Assembly (NCBI GenBank): GCA_030248215.1
Contig: JASANG010002996.1
Location: 124,001-188,000, forward strand
Direction: 5' to 3'
DNA: 64,000 nucleotides
DNA from: Enoplolaimus lenunculus
Lineage: Eukaryota > Nematoda > Enoplea > Enoplida > Thoracostomopsidae
Below are positions 1 to 13,452 of the stretch, in pieces (the stretch's first letter is position 1; every line of letters begins with the position of its first letter). The position numbers and the translations under genes are program-made. The notes below the pieces were generated by a model, which searched no databases, had not been told where the DNA came from, and was given only the letters and a program-made list of their open reading frames with translations.

Positions 1-501
1 ATTTTACCTATACCCAATCGATGTCGAAACCTATTCCACATTCAATTTTAATACAATCGTTAAAGAATTGTTAGGATTACTACATTAGGCCTTTGTAAAC
101 TCTAAGACTTAAACCCTATCAAACATAAAAAATTATATATTTGTTAACATGGTTCTTTTCCCCCGATTTTTTAAACGAACGCAAGAGTCATCACAGTTTG
201 TTGATTATCAGACGCAGTGAAATACGCTAGCAAGTTAAATGGAAAGCATTCGAACTCGCTGCTAAGTTATAAAATACCGGCAAAGAATGGTCAATTCGTT
301 AGCAGTGGTGATGGCAGTACTCATGAAAGGTGTCTGCCAATGCCGATTAATCAGCAAATTCTTATTTTGTGCTTTGTGTAATTTTGTCCTGCATAGTTGA
401 GTCAGTATGCTATTTAAATAATTTGTGCTGCTTACTTATGGCGGTCCCGCTCGAAAACGTGAGCATGTGCCAACATTTAAATGGTCTCTTGTTGTTTATA
501 G
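1..501. other. intron or 5' flank of the helicase gene, no exon found
   Basis: The first visible helicase exon opens at 502 after a TTTATAG acceptor, in the middle of the second double-stranded-RNA-binding domain. The first RNA-binding domain and the start of the second must therefore lie before the window. I read this stretch in all frames and found no match to those domains. It is AT-rich and most simply an intron. An in-frame ATG at 369 is open into the exon but encodes unrelated sequence, so I do not take it as the start. Confidence 0.6.
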
Positions 502-3500
502 AACTATCTGCACGTGAACAAGGATCAAACAAAAAGACTGCAAGCGCGTCTTGCGCGTTGTCGCTTGTTCGCCAGCTGTATCATCACGGCGTTATTGAAG
601 CGTATAGCGGTGAGCGTAAGTCGAAAAAAGATGTCGAACAGTTACCTGAATATGATGTAGCGATTGATCCTGGATTTGAACAACAACTAACCGCATATTT
701 GAATGCCGTTGGTATGGTATGGACCCAGCCTTCAGTGCCAAGTTCGGTTCAAATGGCAACTGAGACAGGCAGTGTGAAAAGCTCGGCAGATAAAGACCAG
801 CAACCGCAGCTGTGTTCGCTACTGCCCACTGCAAAGCTAGCACAATTTCCTGATGGCGTGCGAACTGCTACTGGCGTGGTACCATGGTCTCCGCCGCAAC
901 AGAATTGGAATCCTTGGACTGGTTCGAATATCGATGAAGGACCGATGGCGTTTGTGAGTTTTAGTTAATGGTATGGTGCGTCCGGATATTGAAATAACAG
1001 ATATAGAGACCCTAGCCGGATAGTGAATTAATTGCGGGGAGCGGATTTTCGCAGACTCCGCCTCCTTCATGTTTCTGCATTGTAATATTGATTGGCAAAC
1101 GTATGTTCAAAGGTCATACTTCAATTTTGATACCGCAACGTTTGTTTTAGAATACACTGGAGCAAATTAGTCAAGATTTGTATAACGTTTACACCGAACA
1201 GCATCAAAATGAGTTGTATCAGCAGGTAAGCAGTTTATATTTTGTTAGGGTCATATTAAACGCTCGTTATAGTTATGATTATTAATATTAATTATGTCTG
1301 TTGTTGTGGTAAGGGTGAAAACAGGTTAACCGCTACTCAATCTGGATACATATACTACCAATATTGATATTAGCCAAGTTGTAATGTTGTATTGCGTTAT
1401 AATTTTTATAATATCTAGGGTTTATTAGCAGAGGATATTTTGACGATTGTTAGCTGCAAAATGGGTTCAGGGTTTTAAGACTTTTTATGGACAAATTCTA
1501 GCAGTTGACAATTAATGTAGTATATTTCTATTGTGCTTGTTTTCTGCTTTTAATCGGGAGTAAATAATTGTGATTTTATGCATGGTTCACATTAACTTTT
1601 GCCGCTTTCCGCCGAAAATGCCGGACGCTATTGATAACGAGTGCAAATTTTAAAATTTGCCACTCGTGTGAACCTAAACACCAAATGTTTTTGCTGGCAA
1701 AGCGTCAAAATGTTAATGTGAACTGTGCATAACTGACTTGCGTACTACTGATTGAGTAGAGTATTTCAGATGTTCGAAAGACGACAACAACTGCCGGTTT
1801 ACCAGTATCATAGCGAAATTTTGCAAACGATTCAAAACAGTTGTGTAACACTGATCAAAGGCGAAACCGGTTGCGGCAAAACAACGCAGGTAAAGATACG
1901 GTTGTGGAGGAATGTGTGCTGCACAATGGCTTCGCAGTGATAATGTGTATGGCTATGAAGGCGTGTACATAGAAAATGCAAAATACTGTTACTCTGCTTT
2001 TGATTGATTTTTTGCCGCAACCGGAAGCGAACCTAGCATCACTCAGTTGAGCATATTATTATAATATATTCGTCACACACGCTTAAAATACTTGTCGAAA
2101 TATTTCCCGATTTTACACTGTTCCTCAAATGGTTTTATTTTTAGAACGAGTTCGTTTCCTTGTGGTTTCAGGTCGCCCAGTATTTGCTTGATGCCGGCAT
2201 TGAAAGTGGCTATGGCGCAGGGACGAATATTATTATTACTCAGCCGCGGCGCATTTCAGCAGTTTCCGTTGCAGAACGTGTTGCAGAGGAACGCGCAGAA
2301 GAACTCGGAACATCGGTTGGCTATAGCGTTCGATTTGAATCGGTTTTGCCACGGCCGTATGGATCAATACTTTTTTGTACTGTGGGTAAGCAAGTTTGGG
2401 ACCAACTTGTATAATGTGGGTAAGGGTGGTGCTATACTTCGGTTATTGTACATTCCCCCAACTCAATGAAAGACCTTTTCCGTAACCTAACCCTAAATCT
2501 GTACCTAAGCTTATGCGTAAAGATGGTGAGGGTGGACCTGAGCCTTATAATTTTCCGCAAACCCTGGCGGCACCGAAAACCAAAATTCTGTGTTTTAAAA
2601 GTTTGTTTACGGTGCTGTGCGGTAGTTCTTGTACGGTGCTGGATAGTATAAACATCGTCAAAATCTATAGCGTCACCCAAAGATTGTTTTGCCAATTTTT
2701 CTATGTATGCAACAGTTTTGAGCAGGACGTCTAATCCTTCAAGTGTGTCATGTACAATTCTTACTTGCGTTATTTCTCAAAGTCAAGTTACATTAATTTT
2801 CGAAAACCTACTTAACTCACACATTATTTTAACTCACACATTATTTTTCTTGTTTGAGGTGTTCTGTTACGAAAATTAGAAGGTGGACTGCGTGGTGTGA
2901 GCCATGTAATTGTGGACGAAATTCACGAACGGGACTTGAACGTAAGTAGATTTTTGAATGATTGAGGGTTTTGTTTATCGTTATAGTTCTTATAGATTAA
3001 ATTGTTATGCTTCGTAGTCAAAAAAATTCCCGCTTTGAAGTTATGAGTTGTAGACGGGATTATGGCTTGTACTGGAGACACGTCAATTACTTGTATGGTT
3101 TTGTGTTCAAGTCTGTCTCAGCTAGCGTTTGCGTATTAACTGCAATAAACTTGTTAAAAGCATCAGAGAGACCATGACTTGACATTCTTATCCCCGCTTG
3201 CTTCGGCCACGCTTGGCGCGTCACCGTTAAAATTTGATGGGAGATGTACCTACCTACCGGTTGGGAAGGTTTACCGATTATAAGGATTCAGAGCTGATGA
3301 CATTTAGTAGGTTGAAAATTAGTACTAATTGCAGTCGTTATTCGACTAAAATGTATAATTTTAGTGTTTTATTATAATTGTTTTAGACCGATTTTATTAT
3401 GATTGTTCTTCGCGATATGGTTAAGGTATTTCCTGATCTTCGAATCGTACTTATGTCAGCGACCGTAGATACGACAATTTTTTCGGAGTATTTCGGCAAT

Positions 3501-6500
3501 TGCCCAGTACTAGAGTTGAAAGGAAGATCGTTTCCTGTTGAGCGTAAACGTGTTTTTGTTATCGTTAGCAGTGTGTGTGACTCAACGCACAAATAAATTT
3601 TGCATTGAAATGTCTCTACATGTGTTTCATAGTGTTTTAGATAATTTTTGAAGTGGGATCTCGACTAGAGTAGTTTTTATTTTTCGGTTTTGAATATATC
3701 AGGTGTTACAGCCAATTTAATTGCATTTTTTGAAAAAAATTTTCTTTGAAAACTGGATTTGTAATGCAATCGTTACGCCGCTAGCCGTAGCGGCATATGA
3801 AATTTAGTGCTGAATTTTAGATCCTCGTTCTCAAAATGCGTATAGCATCTATAACAATTTAGCTATAAATGTTCAGACTGATAAACTTATGGAATTGTGG
3901 GTTTCAAAATTGGCGTAAAAGAAAGTAGCATTGGTCTAATGTGAAAAATGTGCTGAATTTCGAAGTTTACTATTTGTTGATTCAAAAGTTACTAACCCTG
4001 TCACCAACTGACGATAGGTGCGGCACACATTTTAAATTGCGTTTGTAGAAATAAGAGAATGCACTTTTTTCAGAATATTATCTCGAAGACATTTTACAAG
4101 CGTTAGATTTTATGCCGCCATTGCAAGAACGCAAAAAGCGCAACGCGAAATCTCGTAACTCAACTGTAATTGACGACGATGACGAGGGTGTGCCTGAACT
4201 TGACGATGAGGTTGCGGTAGGTGAAACAGACGGCATATCTGCGTCGTTTAGTTGACAGCGCAGTATGACCAGATGCCACAAAATACCGAAGGCGCAACAG
4301 GGTTGGTAAATATTCTTCCGGAGCTAGAGATTAAGTTCATATTTTCAACAAAAAGCAAAATTTATTTTAGTTCTGTAATTTTAGTATTGGTTTCCATAAT
4401 TTGTTTTACCTATTATTGCAAGAGTTTTATATTATGTTTGAGTTAACAAAGCTAAAAGGAAACCATATTGTATCATTTATCGCTCAGTTGACAGCGGGAA
4501 GTGACCGGATGGCAAAAAAGCCGATTGTTAAATTCAAAAAAGTAAAATTTCGTCACGCTAATTTAGTTTTGCTTAATATAATTTGTTTTCATTTGGGCTT
4601 GGCATAAAGCTGTATGTCATGGTTGCGTGAATACTTTTGGCTGAGAATCTAATGTAATGGTCAATCATTGCAGAACTTATATTTGGCTTCTCTTTCGTCT
4701 GAGGCGGCAGGACTTATCGGCACGCCAGTTTGCATGAAGAATGCGGTCAATGTTAGCAAAAAACGCCTGTCCACTAAGCCTAAGTGCGTTTCCAGTTTCC
4801 ATGTATCCCAGTAGACCTTCCAATACAATTAACATGGGCTCAGAATGCAACAAGTTAAGTTTGCAGAATATATATTGGACAATGCGCTGGCCGTGATTGT
4901 TTCAGGAAGACTGTAATATAATTGACGCAGGCGGCCATTATGAACCTCGTGTGGCGGAAGCGCTGTCTCGCTTGTCAGAACGGGAAATGTCGTTTGAATT
5001 AATTGAAGCTTTACTCAAATACATTAAAACTTTAAATATTCAAGGCGCCGTGTTAATGTTTTTGCCTGGATGGAATTGGATTTTTGCACTAAACCGATGG
5101 TTATCGGAACATATTGTTTTCAGTAAGCAGTTACTGTGGGTTTGGTCTAAACTATTATGAGCTGTGACGGTGCATGCTAATAATTGCGCTGTGCTTGTCA
5201 TGCAAGAGTTAGACATTGTTATGCGGTGCTATGCGGTAAATCGCTTGTGTTGTGTGCGGTGCCGGAAGGCGTTAAACTAGTCAAAACGTATAGCGTGCTA
5301 CGTATGCTTTTTTATATTTGGTACCGTCTGGCGCTGGCACCGTGAGGCAATGGTTCATTGTATATGAATTTTCATAGTGTGTAGTTTAGTAGCGATATAC
5401 CATTATTATAGAACTAAATCAAACTAATCAAACACGTATGATAGGGTTATTCCTTAAAAATGAATGAATTCTGCGTTTTCCACCAATTATTGGCAAATGG
5501 TGATACAGTTGCTTAGATTATATGGGCTGAACCAGTTTACGTTTTCTTTTTAAGCTATGTATTTATTTGTTGGCTGTATTTTTTTATTTCTTTCAGAATG
5601 CAAAAACGTTTTTATTTGAATTTTTCTGATTCTAAAAGGAGGTTTAATATTATCGGGTTAGGTATGTATAGTGTACCAAAGTTATTTAGTGCAACAAACC
5701 GCACAGTTGTGTTTAGTTTTCGTTGAGGTCATTTCAAGAAATGTTTAGAATTTTTTGTATTTAATACAGGAGGTCCGGAATATTTACTTCTTCCGTTGCA
5801 TTCTCAAATTCCACGACATGAGCAACACCGTGTGTTTGAAGCTGTACCACCTGGAGTCACTAAGGTTAGTTGTGCTATTATGTTTTCAGGGCCTATATTC
5901 TAACGGTTTTTAGCTTCTATTTAGTGTATTGTGGCTGTTGGATATTGACCTTACGTATATTTTTTCAATTAATAGTTTGTTTTCTTTTTGAGTCACTTTT
6001 GAATACAAAATTTGCCGACAGCAAAATAGTTTTGTGATAGCTTGTATTACTTTTGTTTTCACTTATATACCTAATTATAAAAGTTTTGGTAAAAATGTCT
6101 AATGCGCCAGGACTTATGGACACTTCCGTAGCATTTGCAGGTTTATGTAGTTCAGATTTTTGATGTAGTTTAGTTTGGAACAATGTGAATTCTGAATGCA
6201 AAGTCCGAAATTAAATCGATTTCAGGTTATTCTATCGACAAATATTGCTGAAACAAGTGTAACGATTGATGATGTGGTTTTTGTTATTGATTTTTGCAAG
6301 TAAGAAATTTACACTTGTGCCAGACTATATTTTTGTTTTGTGAGGTTAGGCTGAACTTATATTTTTGTATATGATTTGGGGTTAAACCTGGTATTTTGAA
6401 AATCTAGCCAAAATCTGTTTACTGGTTTGCATGGAAATGTTTTATGTTATAAAATATTATAATATCAGACAACAGAATTACGTACTGTATTTGCTAGCGC

Positions 6501-9500
6501 AACTTTGAACCCTTTTTGTAATCTTGTAGGTTCTGTTTAGAGGATTAAAATTTTAAATTTTGTAACCGTTTCATAATATTCGCTTGTAACATAACCAAGT
6601 AAGCTTATTGAAAGATATCACTGGTAATACTGTTAACGTAGTTTATTGAAAGCCGTTTGCATGTTCTATAATGTACAACTAATAATAATTATTTTTTACG
6701 TAGGATGGTTATTCGTGTGATTTCTTTCAGGGCAAAAGTCAAGCTGTACACCAGTCATAATAATATGGTCAATTATGCAACTGTATTTGCGAGCAAAACG
6801 AATCTCGAACAGCGTCGTGGGCGTGCGGGCCGTGTACGTCCAGGATATGCGTTTCATTTGATATCTAAAAAACGGTTTGAACGGTAAGTCTCGTTGATTC
6901 ATAATGAAGCTCTTAACTGGATTTTCCTTTGTTGTTAAAGATAAATTTCTATGCTAATTGTTTTTTAATTTGACTATTTGTTAATTTTTGTTAATTTCTG
7001 TTCTTGTTTTAATTCCGAGTTTTCAAATTACTTATGTTTACTTACTGCGTAATGTTTAGATTATTTCTTCTCTTTTTACCATTATGCGTTTGTTGTGCGT
7101 GATATAGATTGATGTTTATGGATGGTATAGTGTTAATTATATGCAACCAATATGTTTGAGGGTCGAAGATTTTTTCCGTTGCCGCATTTTGTATGTTTTG
7201 CTGATTCACGGCCAAAACTACATAGCTAATATTTTGTAACGAAGTTTTGAATATTTTTTCTACAGACTTGAGCAGCATCAAACACCAGAAATATTGCGAA
7301 CTCCGTTGCATGAAATTTCACTGGCGATTAAATTACTTCGGCTTGGTTCGATTGGAGACTTTTTAGGGAAAGCTATTGAGCGGCCGCCAATTGATGCTGT
7401 CATTGAATCAGAAGTTGCCCTAAGAGGTAGGTTTTTGAATTTAATGTTACGTTGGTGTAAGGTCAAAAACATAACATCCTCCATAGCAATCAAAGGTATA
7501 GCCAGGAAGGTTTTGCAAAACTATAAAAATATTGACGCTAAATTTTTACTGTTTATTTACAACCGCCTCTCTAACTTTCAGACTCGGTGCTTTTGTTTTG
7601 TTTCGAGAAAAGTTTGAGTTTGATGGTATAATTTGAGGTTATTATAAAGGATGCCAAGTAGCCGATTATTTGCATTCGACTACTTGCATTTTTCATTAAT
7701 TCTTGTATCTTACCACCGTTTTGACGCACGCCACATGACAATAAACTAAAGTGCTAATTTTTATCTGTTAGAATTTTGCCTAGATAAAACCTGCTTTATT
7801 GACTTAATTGGACTGAGTGTAGCTGCAGATGTTTGAACAATGTGCACCTTAAAGACACTGGCTGTTCATTATTTTGATGTCTTATGATGAACTGAGCATT
7901 GCTGTATACTTTTTTCGTATTTTTAGAAATCGCTGCTCTTGACGGTGTAGACGAATTGACTCCACTGGGGCAGATTCTCGCTCGGTTGCCAATTGAACCA
8001 ATGATGGGCAAAACCATTGTTATTGCGTCGCTTTTGTTGTAAGTTGAATATTTCGGTATGGAATGGTGCCGTTGGGTATGGTATTGTGTAGATGGCATTT
8101 TGTAAAAACGTAATCTCCAATACAGTGAAGCACTAGCCTTTTTGCGATGTTTTCGACTGTCTTAGAAGGTCAAGAATTGACAGTTGAGCTATTCCTTAGT
8201 TTATTAATGATCTGCCGCTGTCACATGCCGAACACTGGCTGGCGTTCAAGCTTTCAATCTTTGTCATTTTGTTGTATGTTTCGGAAGGTTATGAAATGGA
8301 CGAGTTGATATTTTCTCATTGGAACCGACAGATTATGTCATGTGCAGTTCGCATTTTATTCGTGACGTCGTTATTTTGTTATATGCCATACACATTGTGT
8401 GTAGAAAAAATTCTCGACTGTTTCGAATATTCTCATATTTTAGGATATTATTGCTATATGTTTGCATTTTTCTTAAACTATGTAGCATGTGTCTGTAAAT
8501 TTGAATAGGTATACAACGACCGATTAGCAAGCTAGGCAGTTCAAAAGTTTAACTTGTTTATTGCTGCCTTGCGATTAACAAAGAAAGATTCTGGTTGGAT
8601 TTTATGTAGCGTTAAAAGATATGATTCGTGACAGTTTTGTATGTTTCAGTGTCGGTGATGCTATGTGTACAGTAGCGGCAGCGACAAGTTTCCCCGATCC
8701 ATTTGTAATACCACGTGAACACAAACGACTCGGCTATGTCCATCGTGCGTTCGCAGGAACACGATACTCAGATCATGTTGCTCTGTTAATGGCGTTTCAA
8801 GGTTGGGAAGAGGCCAGGTAAATTTCATCTATAATTTTTAGCGAAATTTGAGAAAATTAGGTGAATAGTGTTTCACATCAGTTTGATTTGCAGTAATATA
8901 AATTATCATCTTGGTATTGAAATTTGATATCCGGTTTTGCATATCCGTGGATATTATCATATAGCTTAGTAATTTATTAATCAGCATGTCCATGTATAAT
9001 ATTGTCAGTTAAACAGGTCATTTTGTGGAAACTGCATCAAAAGTTGACCATGAATAATTTTTAAACAGAATGTTTCGTTTCGCGAATAATGAAGTTTCAC
9101 CACGTTCCTGTCTATTGCTGAGCCTGTATCAAATTAATGCACCCATGATTACAGTTATGTTGTCCTATAGTAAAATTACTGTGATTTGACTTAATTTAAT
9201 TCGATATCAGAATGAACGGTGAAGATTCGGAACAACACTATTGTGACTCTAAATGGCTATCGATGCAAACACTACGAATGACCTGGGAAGCAAAAAACCA
9301 GCTCAAACAAATTTTGGTTTCGGCCGGCTTTCCTGAAGACGCTCTGGCACCACAAGTATTCACCAATCAAGGTCCGGACGCAAATCTGGATTTGGTAAGC
9401 AGAATGAATTGTCCATCTCATTCTGCTGGATTTCGAAACGTGTAGGAGTTGGTGAATTCCTTAAATTTGATATATTTAGAATTTCAAACTTTAGCGATGT

Positions 9501-11563
9501 TTTCAGTGTCCAGTGAATGTGGATGTATTTAACGTTTTGTCGATTTTGTTGACCTTAACATCATGTCGCGCAAAAATAAATATTGGATTATTGTCTGGTT
9601 GTCTAATTTAGAGGTTGGCTGAGTGCCCATTATAATTGATTTGGTTTGTTTTAGTTGATTAGCTTGCTGATAAACGCGTTATACCCAAATGTTTGTTGGC
9701 ATAAAGAAAAGCGAAAAGTGTTAACAATGGAATCACGTGCTGCATTGATTCATAAATCATCTGTGAATTGTTCGAACAGAAATATGACATTTCCTTCGCC
9801 ATTTTTTGTATTTGGCGAAAAGGTAAGAGCATGTGTTTTAGTTCGTTACAAAGGAAATATATTTACAAAAATGCGATATGTTGACAAGGGCGTAGTTACA
9901 GATTGGTAACAATAACAGTTCGCTCTTCCAAAACTCGTATTGGTTTAAAACGAATAAACATTGATTTTCTAAAATATATATGGTAAAATTACTTGATTTC
10001 ATATTTTGTTTCAAAAAAATTTCACGAGGCAGTTTGTTTAGATTCGGACTCGCGCAGTATCTTGCAAGCAGATGTCATTGGTGACCCCACTTCAATTGCT
10101 TATGTTCGGTTCACGAACTGTACAGTTGGCAGATGATGGCCTTGTAAACCTGGACTCATGGTAGGTGTCGTACGTTTAATTTATTATGGATATAGGTTTT
10201 GTTCTGTTTAACTTCTTCGATGTGAAGTTTTGTTTTTTACTTTGCTTGCATCCTACATTTTTATAGGATTCCGTTGAAAATCATTCCAACTTTGGCGGCG
10301 AAAATCACCGCTCTGCGACCGTGTTTAGAAGCGATGCTAGTCAACGCTTGCACTCATCCAGAAACACTACTACAACCTTCACGTACTGATGACCAATTTT
10401 TGGCGATAGTGAAATTATTGTCTCGTCAAAATGCATGGCGTTATGGCATTGGTGATGCTACCGGAAATGCCAACGAAACCGGAATGCAGTAAGCTGGGCA
10501 TTTGCTGACTCCTGGTGGCGGTTTAGATTTCTAGTTTTGGGATGCTGCGGTTATGACCTATGACCCTGTTCCTAGGACGGACAACCGAGGAGGATCACTG
10601 ATATATGCCGAAGGCTGCAAATCAATTATTATAGTGGAAAATTTTCACCTATACAACTATGTACTGATTTTAAACTAAAATTTCAGTTAACTTGTCTTCA
10701 AAATGCGAATTGTTTAGTAACATATATTTATTTATTGATGTAAAAAATTTGCTGGAATATTTGGCGCAGTACCTCGCATATTTTTAACTTGTGAATTTGC
10801 GTTGGTTATAGTTTGAGGCAGAACAAACTTAATTTTGCAGTATAAAAATTTCAATTAACAAACTTAATTTTGCAGTTTCAAAAATTTAAATTAAAGTAAA
10901 AATTTATATGACGTTGATCTATGCGCTCAGAAGACATTAGCATGTTTACGTCTGATTTACACAACGTTTGCTACACCCAAATAAGTGAGAGGTAAGCAAT
11001 ATTTCTTTCGATTTCTGGAAAACATCAATGTTAGGAAGAGTATTTATTTTGTTTCATTTTGCAGATTTAATACACCAAGACCACGTGGTGGACCTTACGG
11101 TCGCAGTGTTAGAATGATGGGAGGTCCAAGAGCACGCGGAAGCGGTGGGCCTCCACCAACCAAACGGGGCCGATTTGGAACCGAATACAATTCTGCGCCA
11201 CGGACATTCGTTACGACCGGATTTGTGGCAGATTTGGGTGGCAGTACAAATCCAGATGGTGGTCAGGAATACAGCGAAGCTTCGTTTGAAAATGGTGGCG
11301 GGGGCCCGCAACATAGTTACAGTTCGTCTGGGTCATCACCAGGCCAGGGGTATTTGGGTTTCAATGGAGGTCGATCGGGATATCGTGGTGCGGGACAATC
11401 CGGAAGTGGGTTTCGTACGAGCGGACGTTTCACACGATCTCGCGGTGGGAATAGAGGGTCGGTCGGATATGGGTTTTCGCGGGGCCCTCGAGGAGGCCAT
11501 TTACCTGGATTTGGAGGCAACAGGGGACGACGTGGACGCGGTCGAGGAAATAATACTTATTGA
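502..11563 (+). CDS. DHX9: DHX9 / RNA helicase A (maleless, RHA-1) ortholog, 5'-partial
   Basis: DEAH-box NTP-dependent helicase that unwinds dsRNA, R-loops and RNA-DNA hybrids, mostly in the nucleus. Exons: 502-953, 1151-1225, 1770-1889, 2172-2385, 2859-2941, 3387-3543, 4074-4216, 4906-5122, 5770-5864, 6226-6299, 6731-6883, 7266-7426, 7927-8038, 8650-8817, 9211-9394, 9655-9822, 10042-10160, 10267-10488, 11065-11563. All junctions are GT-AG and in phase, giving 1137 visible residues. In order: the C-terminal half of dsRBD2 (GSNKK, then [14 protein letters not shown]); the linker [21 protein letters not shown] that marks DHX9; Walker [30 protein letters not shown] (about 306-309); SAT (338-340); an acidic DDDDEG insert; [18 protein letters not shown] (570-577); the HA2/OB region ending near GEKIRTRAVS; and a Gly/Arg-rich RGG tail from about 973. 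Human DHX9 is 1270 aa, so roughly 200 residues are missing. The acceptor at 5769 could be five bases later (R-G versus S). The identity is secure. Confidence 0.97.
1579..1730. mobile_element. MITE, family D, in a helicase intron
   Basis: Short inverted-repeat element of about 150 bp. The left end reads ATGCATGGTTCACATTAAC and the right end GTTAATGTGAACTGTGCAT, which are near-perfect reverse complements. A central palindrome (CGAGTGCAAATTTTAAAATTTGCCACTCG region) would fold the whole element into a hairpin. It has no coding capacity. A diverged relative with the same GTTCACATTAAC end and the same central palindrome occurs near 46139-46250. It lies in the intron between exons 1151-1225 and 1770-1889 and leaves the splice sites intact. 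Confidence 0.8.
3822..4040. mobile_element. MITE, family C copy, in a helicase intron
   Basis: Diverged copy of a family of about 220 bp whose ends read GGGCTCGTATTCTCAAATG or similar, followed by a hairpin around CACCAACTGGTGATAGG. Other copies lie at 16976-17085 (partial), 29516-29738, 40683-40908 and 44363-44588. It lies in the intron before the exon at 4074-4216 and ends about 30 bases upstream of that acceptor. Confidence 0.6.
4243..4605 (+). repeat. diverged tandem duplication inside a helicase intron
   Basis: Two copies of a stretch containing AGTTGACAGCG, then GACCGGATGGCAAAA or GACCAGATGCCACAAAA, and later ATAATTTGTTTT, begin near 4250 and 4485. They lie wholly within the intron between exons 4074-4216 and 4906-5122. 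The copies are diverged and I see no coding role. Confidence 0.45.
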
Positions 11564-11710
11564 AAGAATTTGCAGAAAGGTGTGGTGTTCATAAAACTCC
11601 AATTGCACTTCGATGCAAGTAACTCACACTGTTGCGCAGATTGAACATTTGATTTTATTCAAAAAATTTAAGAAGAGTATAGATCAGGATACTATAATAT
11701 TTCTATGTTT

Positions 11711-11852
11711 GGGCCCATGTAGAGATTAAGACTAATTTTTTGCTTGATGTAGGCTTAGACTTAGGAATATGCTCATTCTTACGCTTAGGCTTAGGCTTAG
11801 GCTTAGAAATGTGCTTATAACACTGTTCCGCCCAAGTTCTTTAAATTGGCCT
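11711..11852. mobile_element. TTAGGC-bearing MITE, family B
   Basis: About 140 bp bounded by GGGCCCATGTA and CTTTAAATTGGCC, close to the family B ends (GGCCAATGTA...). The interior contains several TTAGGC hexamers, including a run of four just before the right end, then the family's characteristic AATATGCTTATAACACTGTTCCGCCC. No coding sequence. Confidence 0.65.
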
Positions 11853-12179
11853 ATGTTTAGAAGTAACAAGATTGTTCATGACTTAAACGTGCAAATTTCG
11901 CATTCATTATTTACACATTGACGCGTTGTTAAGTTTATATTTAGAACTGTCTGTCGTCTGTCGCTAGATTCGTACCAAACCTAATGGGTAAAACCGTCAT
12001 ATTCTGTCCATATTAGTACTCACAGCATTCAGTTTTTATGTGGAATAAGAAGGGAACTAATGTTTATTTTGATGGGGGGACCCCGGCCGTGGCCCCCCAA
12101 CAGCATCTCGACAAAAATTATATAGTGTCAGTTGCTGTTCTACGCTGTTTATTTTTCAGTTTTATACACAATAGTATAA

Positions 12180-12380
12180 GCACGCTTTAAAGTTTCGAAC
12201 TCACTTTTATTTGGCCCTGGAGTCATTTATGCGCTACAATTAGGAATAATAGACGATTATGGACTCTGATTACGGTTTAGACAATCTATCCGCTTACGGA
12301 CTCTTATTAGGGATGCGGACTCCTATTAATTGGGACTCAAAATGGGACCCCCTCTTATTTTGGTCACTACAGTATGGGTC
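12180..12380 (-). repeat. interspersed repeat, family K (inverted copy)
   Basis: Read on the minus strand this matches 36365-36590. Shared blocks include ACCAAAATAAGAGGGGGTCC versus GACCCGAATAAGAGGGG, CCAATTAATAGGAGTCC, CCCTAATAAGAGTCCG, and CCTAATTGTAGCGCATAAAT, then CCAAATAAAAGTGAGTTCGA. A shorter third copy lies at 36760-36860. It looks like a dispersed non-coding element; I cannot place it in a superfamily. Confidence 0.55.
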
Positions 12381-13452
12381 AAAATTAAGTTACTTGTGAA
12401 ATTTTGTCCCCCCATTTTAAGATCCTGTATCCGCCACTAGGCTACGCAATTTGATCCGAATTATTTTTCATTGCCACGTCCTTTTTTCTGGATTTAATAA
12501 AGCTTATGCAGGTTGCCTAAGGGTCTCTTGCATATATGAGCAGTCTAGGCTATTCTGTATTGGTTTCTGTTATGGGCATTATCCACTAACGGACTCTATT
12601 TATTAGATATACATACTCCGGCCCATACTACTATATGACTGGAACTCAAAATAAAGTATCTGGAATTTTTTCGACCTTTACTAAACAATCATAGTATTAA
12701 AATCGCACCATGTTTATAAAAATGCAAAAATTTCAGTTATGCAGTTGTCGGAACCTCACCGTAGCGAGGGCCGAAGATCGATTTTCAGCCGGTGTCAGAG
12801 GCAGACCACCGGTTGTACCTGATGAATCTAGGTAAGACATACGTCAAGAAATCAACGGAACCCCCTCTCATTGTCCTCCCCAGTTGCTAAGATCGCAAAA
12901 GTAATTGTCAAAATTTCGCAAAAAGGAAGTTTAAAACTACTTTTTGGCAATAGTAAACTTTATTGTTAAAATTAGCAAGATAAACATCGTTTTCATTTCT
13001 TTATTTTGCTTCACCTCCGAGTCTGGCAAAATTTGTTGACCTCCGGTCACCGTATCAGTGAAATTTTAATTTCATAAATAACGCTGTGTAGGAATAGTAA
13101 AATTTTGAAATGAATGAATAAATTGGCATAGGAATTGAATAAAGCATAGAAATTGTACGTCAAGGTGAAATATAAGCTTGAAACTTGTTTGCTCATATCT
13201 GTCTTGAAGGTAAAATATAGTCGTTTACTTTCCCCAATTAAAAGTTTCCCTAGCGTATGACTGAATCTGTAAAATTGGCTGATGCTTAATAAGGCTTGGG
13301 TTTAGCTTCAAACGTAATTGTTAAGTTTACGCTAAAAAATGGTAATCGGGTGAACCGTTGCATTTAATCAAATTAACGTTAGTGTGGTAAAAGCAAAATT
13401 GTCGTTTTTAGAAAATGACTAAAGTTTCTAGCTTTTTCCGGGCTGACTATTT

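Larger units (their letters stand above)
11564..13452. other. intergenic region between convergent helicase and channel genes
   Basis: This holds the 3' flanks of two convergent genes. It contains a TTAGGC-bearing MITE at 11711-11852, an inverted copy of the GAATAAGAGGGG repeat at about 12180-12380, and a short segment near 12736-12825 with CGGAACCTC and CCGGTTGTAC blocks that is also found around 16870-16965. I found no protein-coding stretch. The most plausible polyadenylation hexamer for the channel on the minus strand is AATAAA near 12961-12966, but this is uncertain. Confidence 0.6.

Noticed and set aside
369-501. ATG at 369 as the helicase start
   Set aside because: The residues it adds do not resemble DHX9 and a good acceptor lies at 501; the real N-terminus is upstream of the window.
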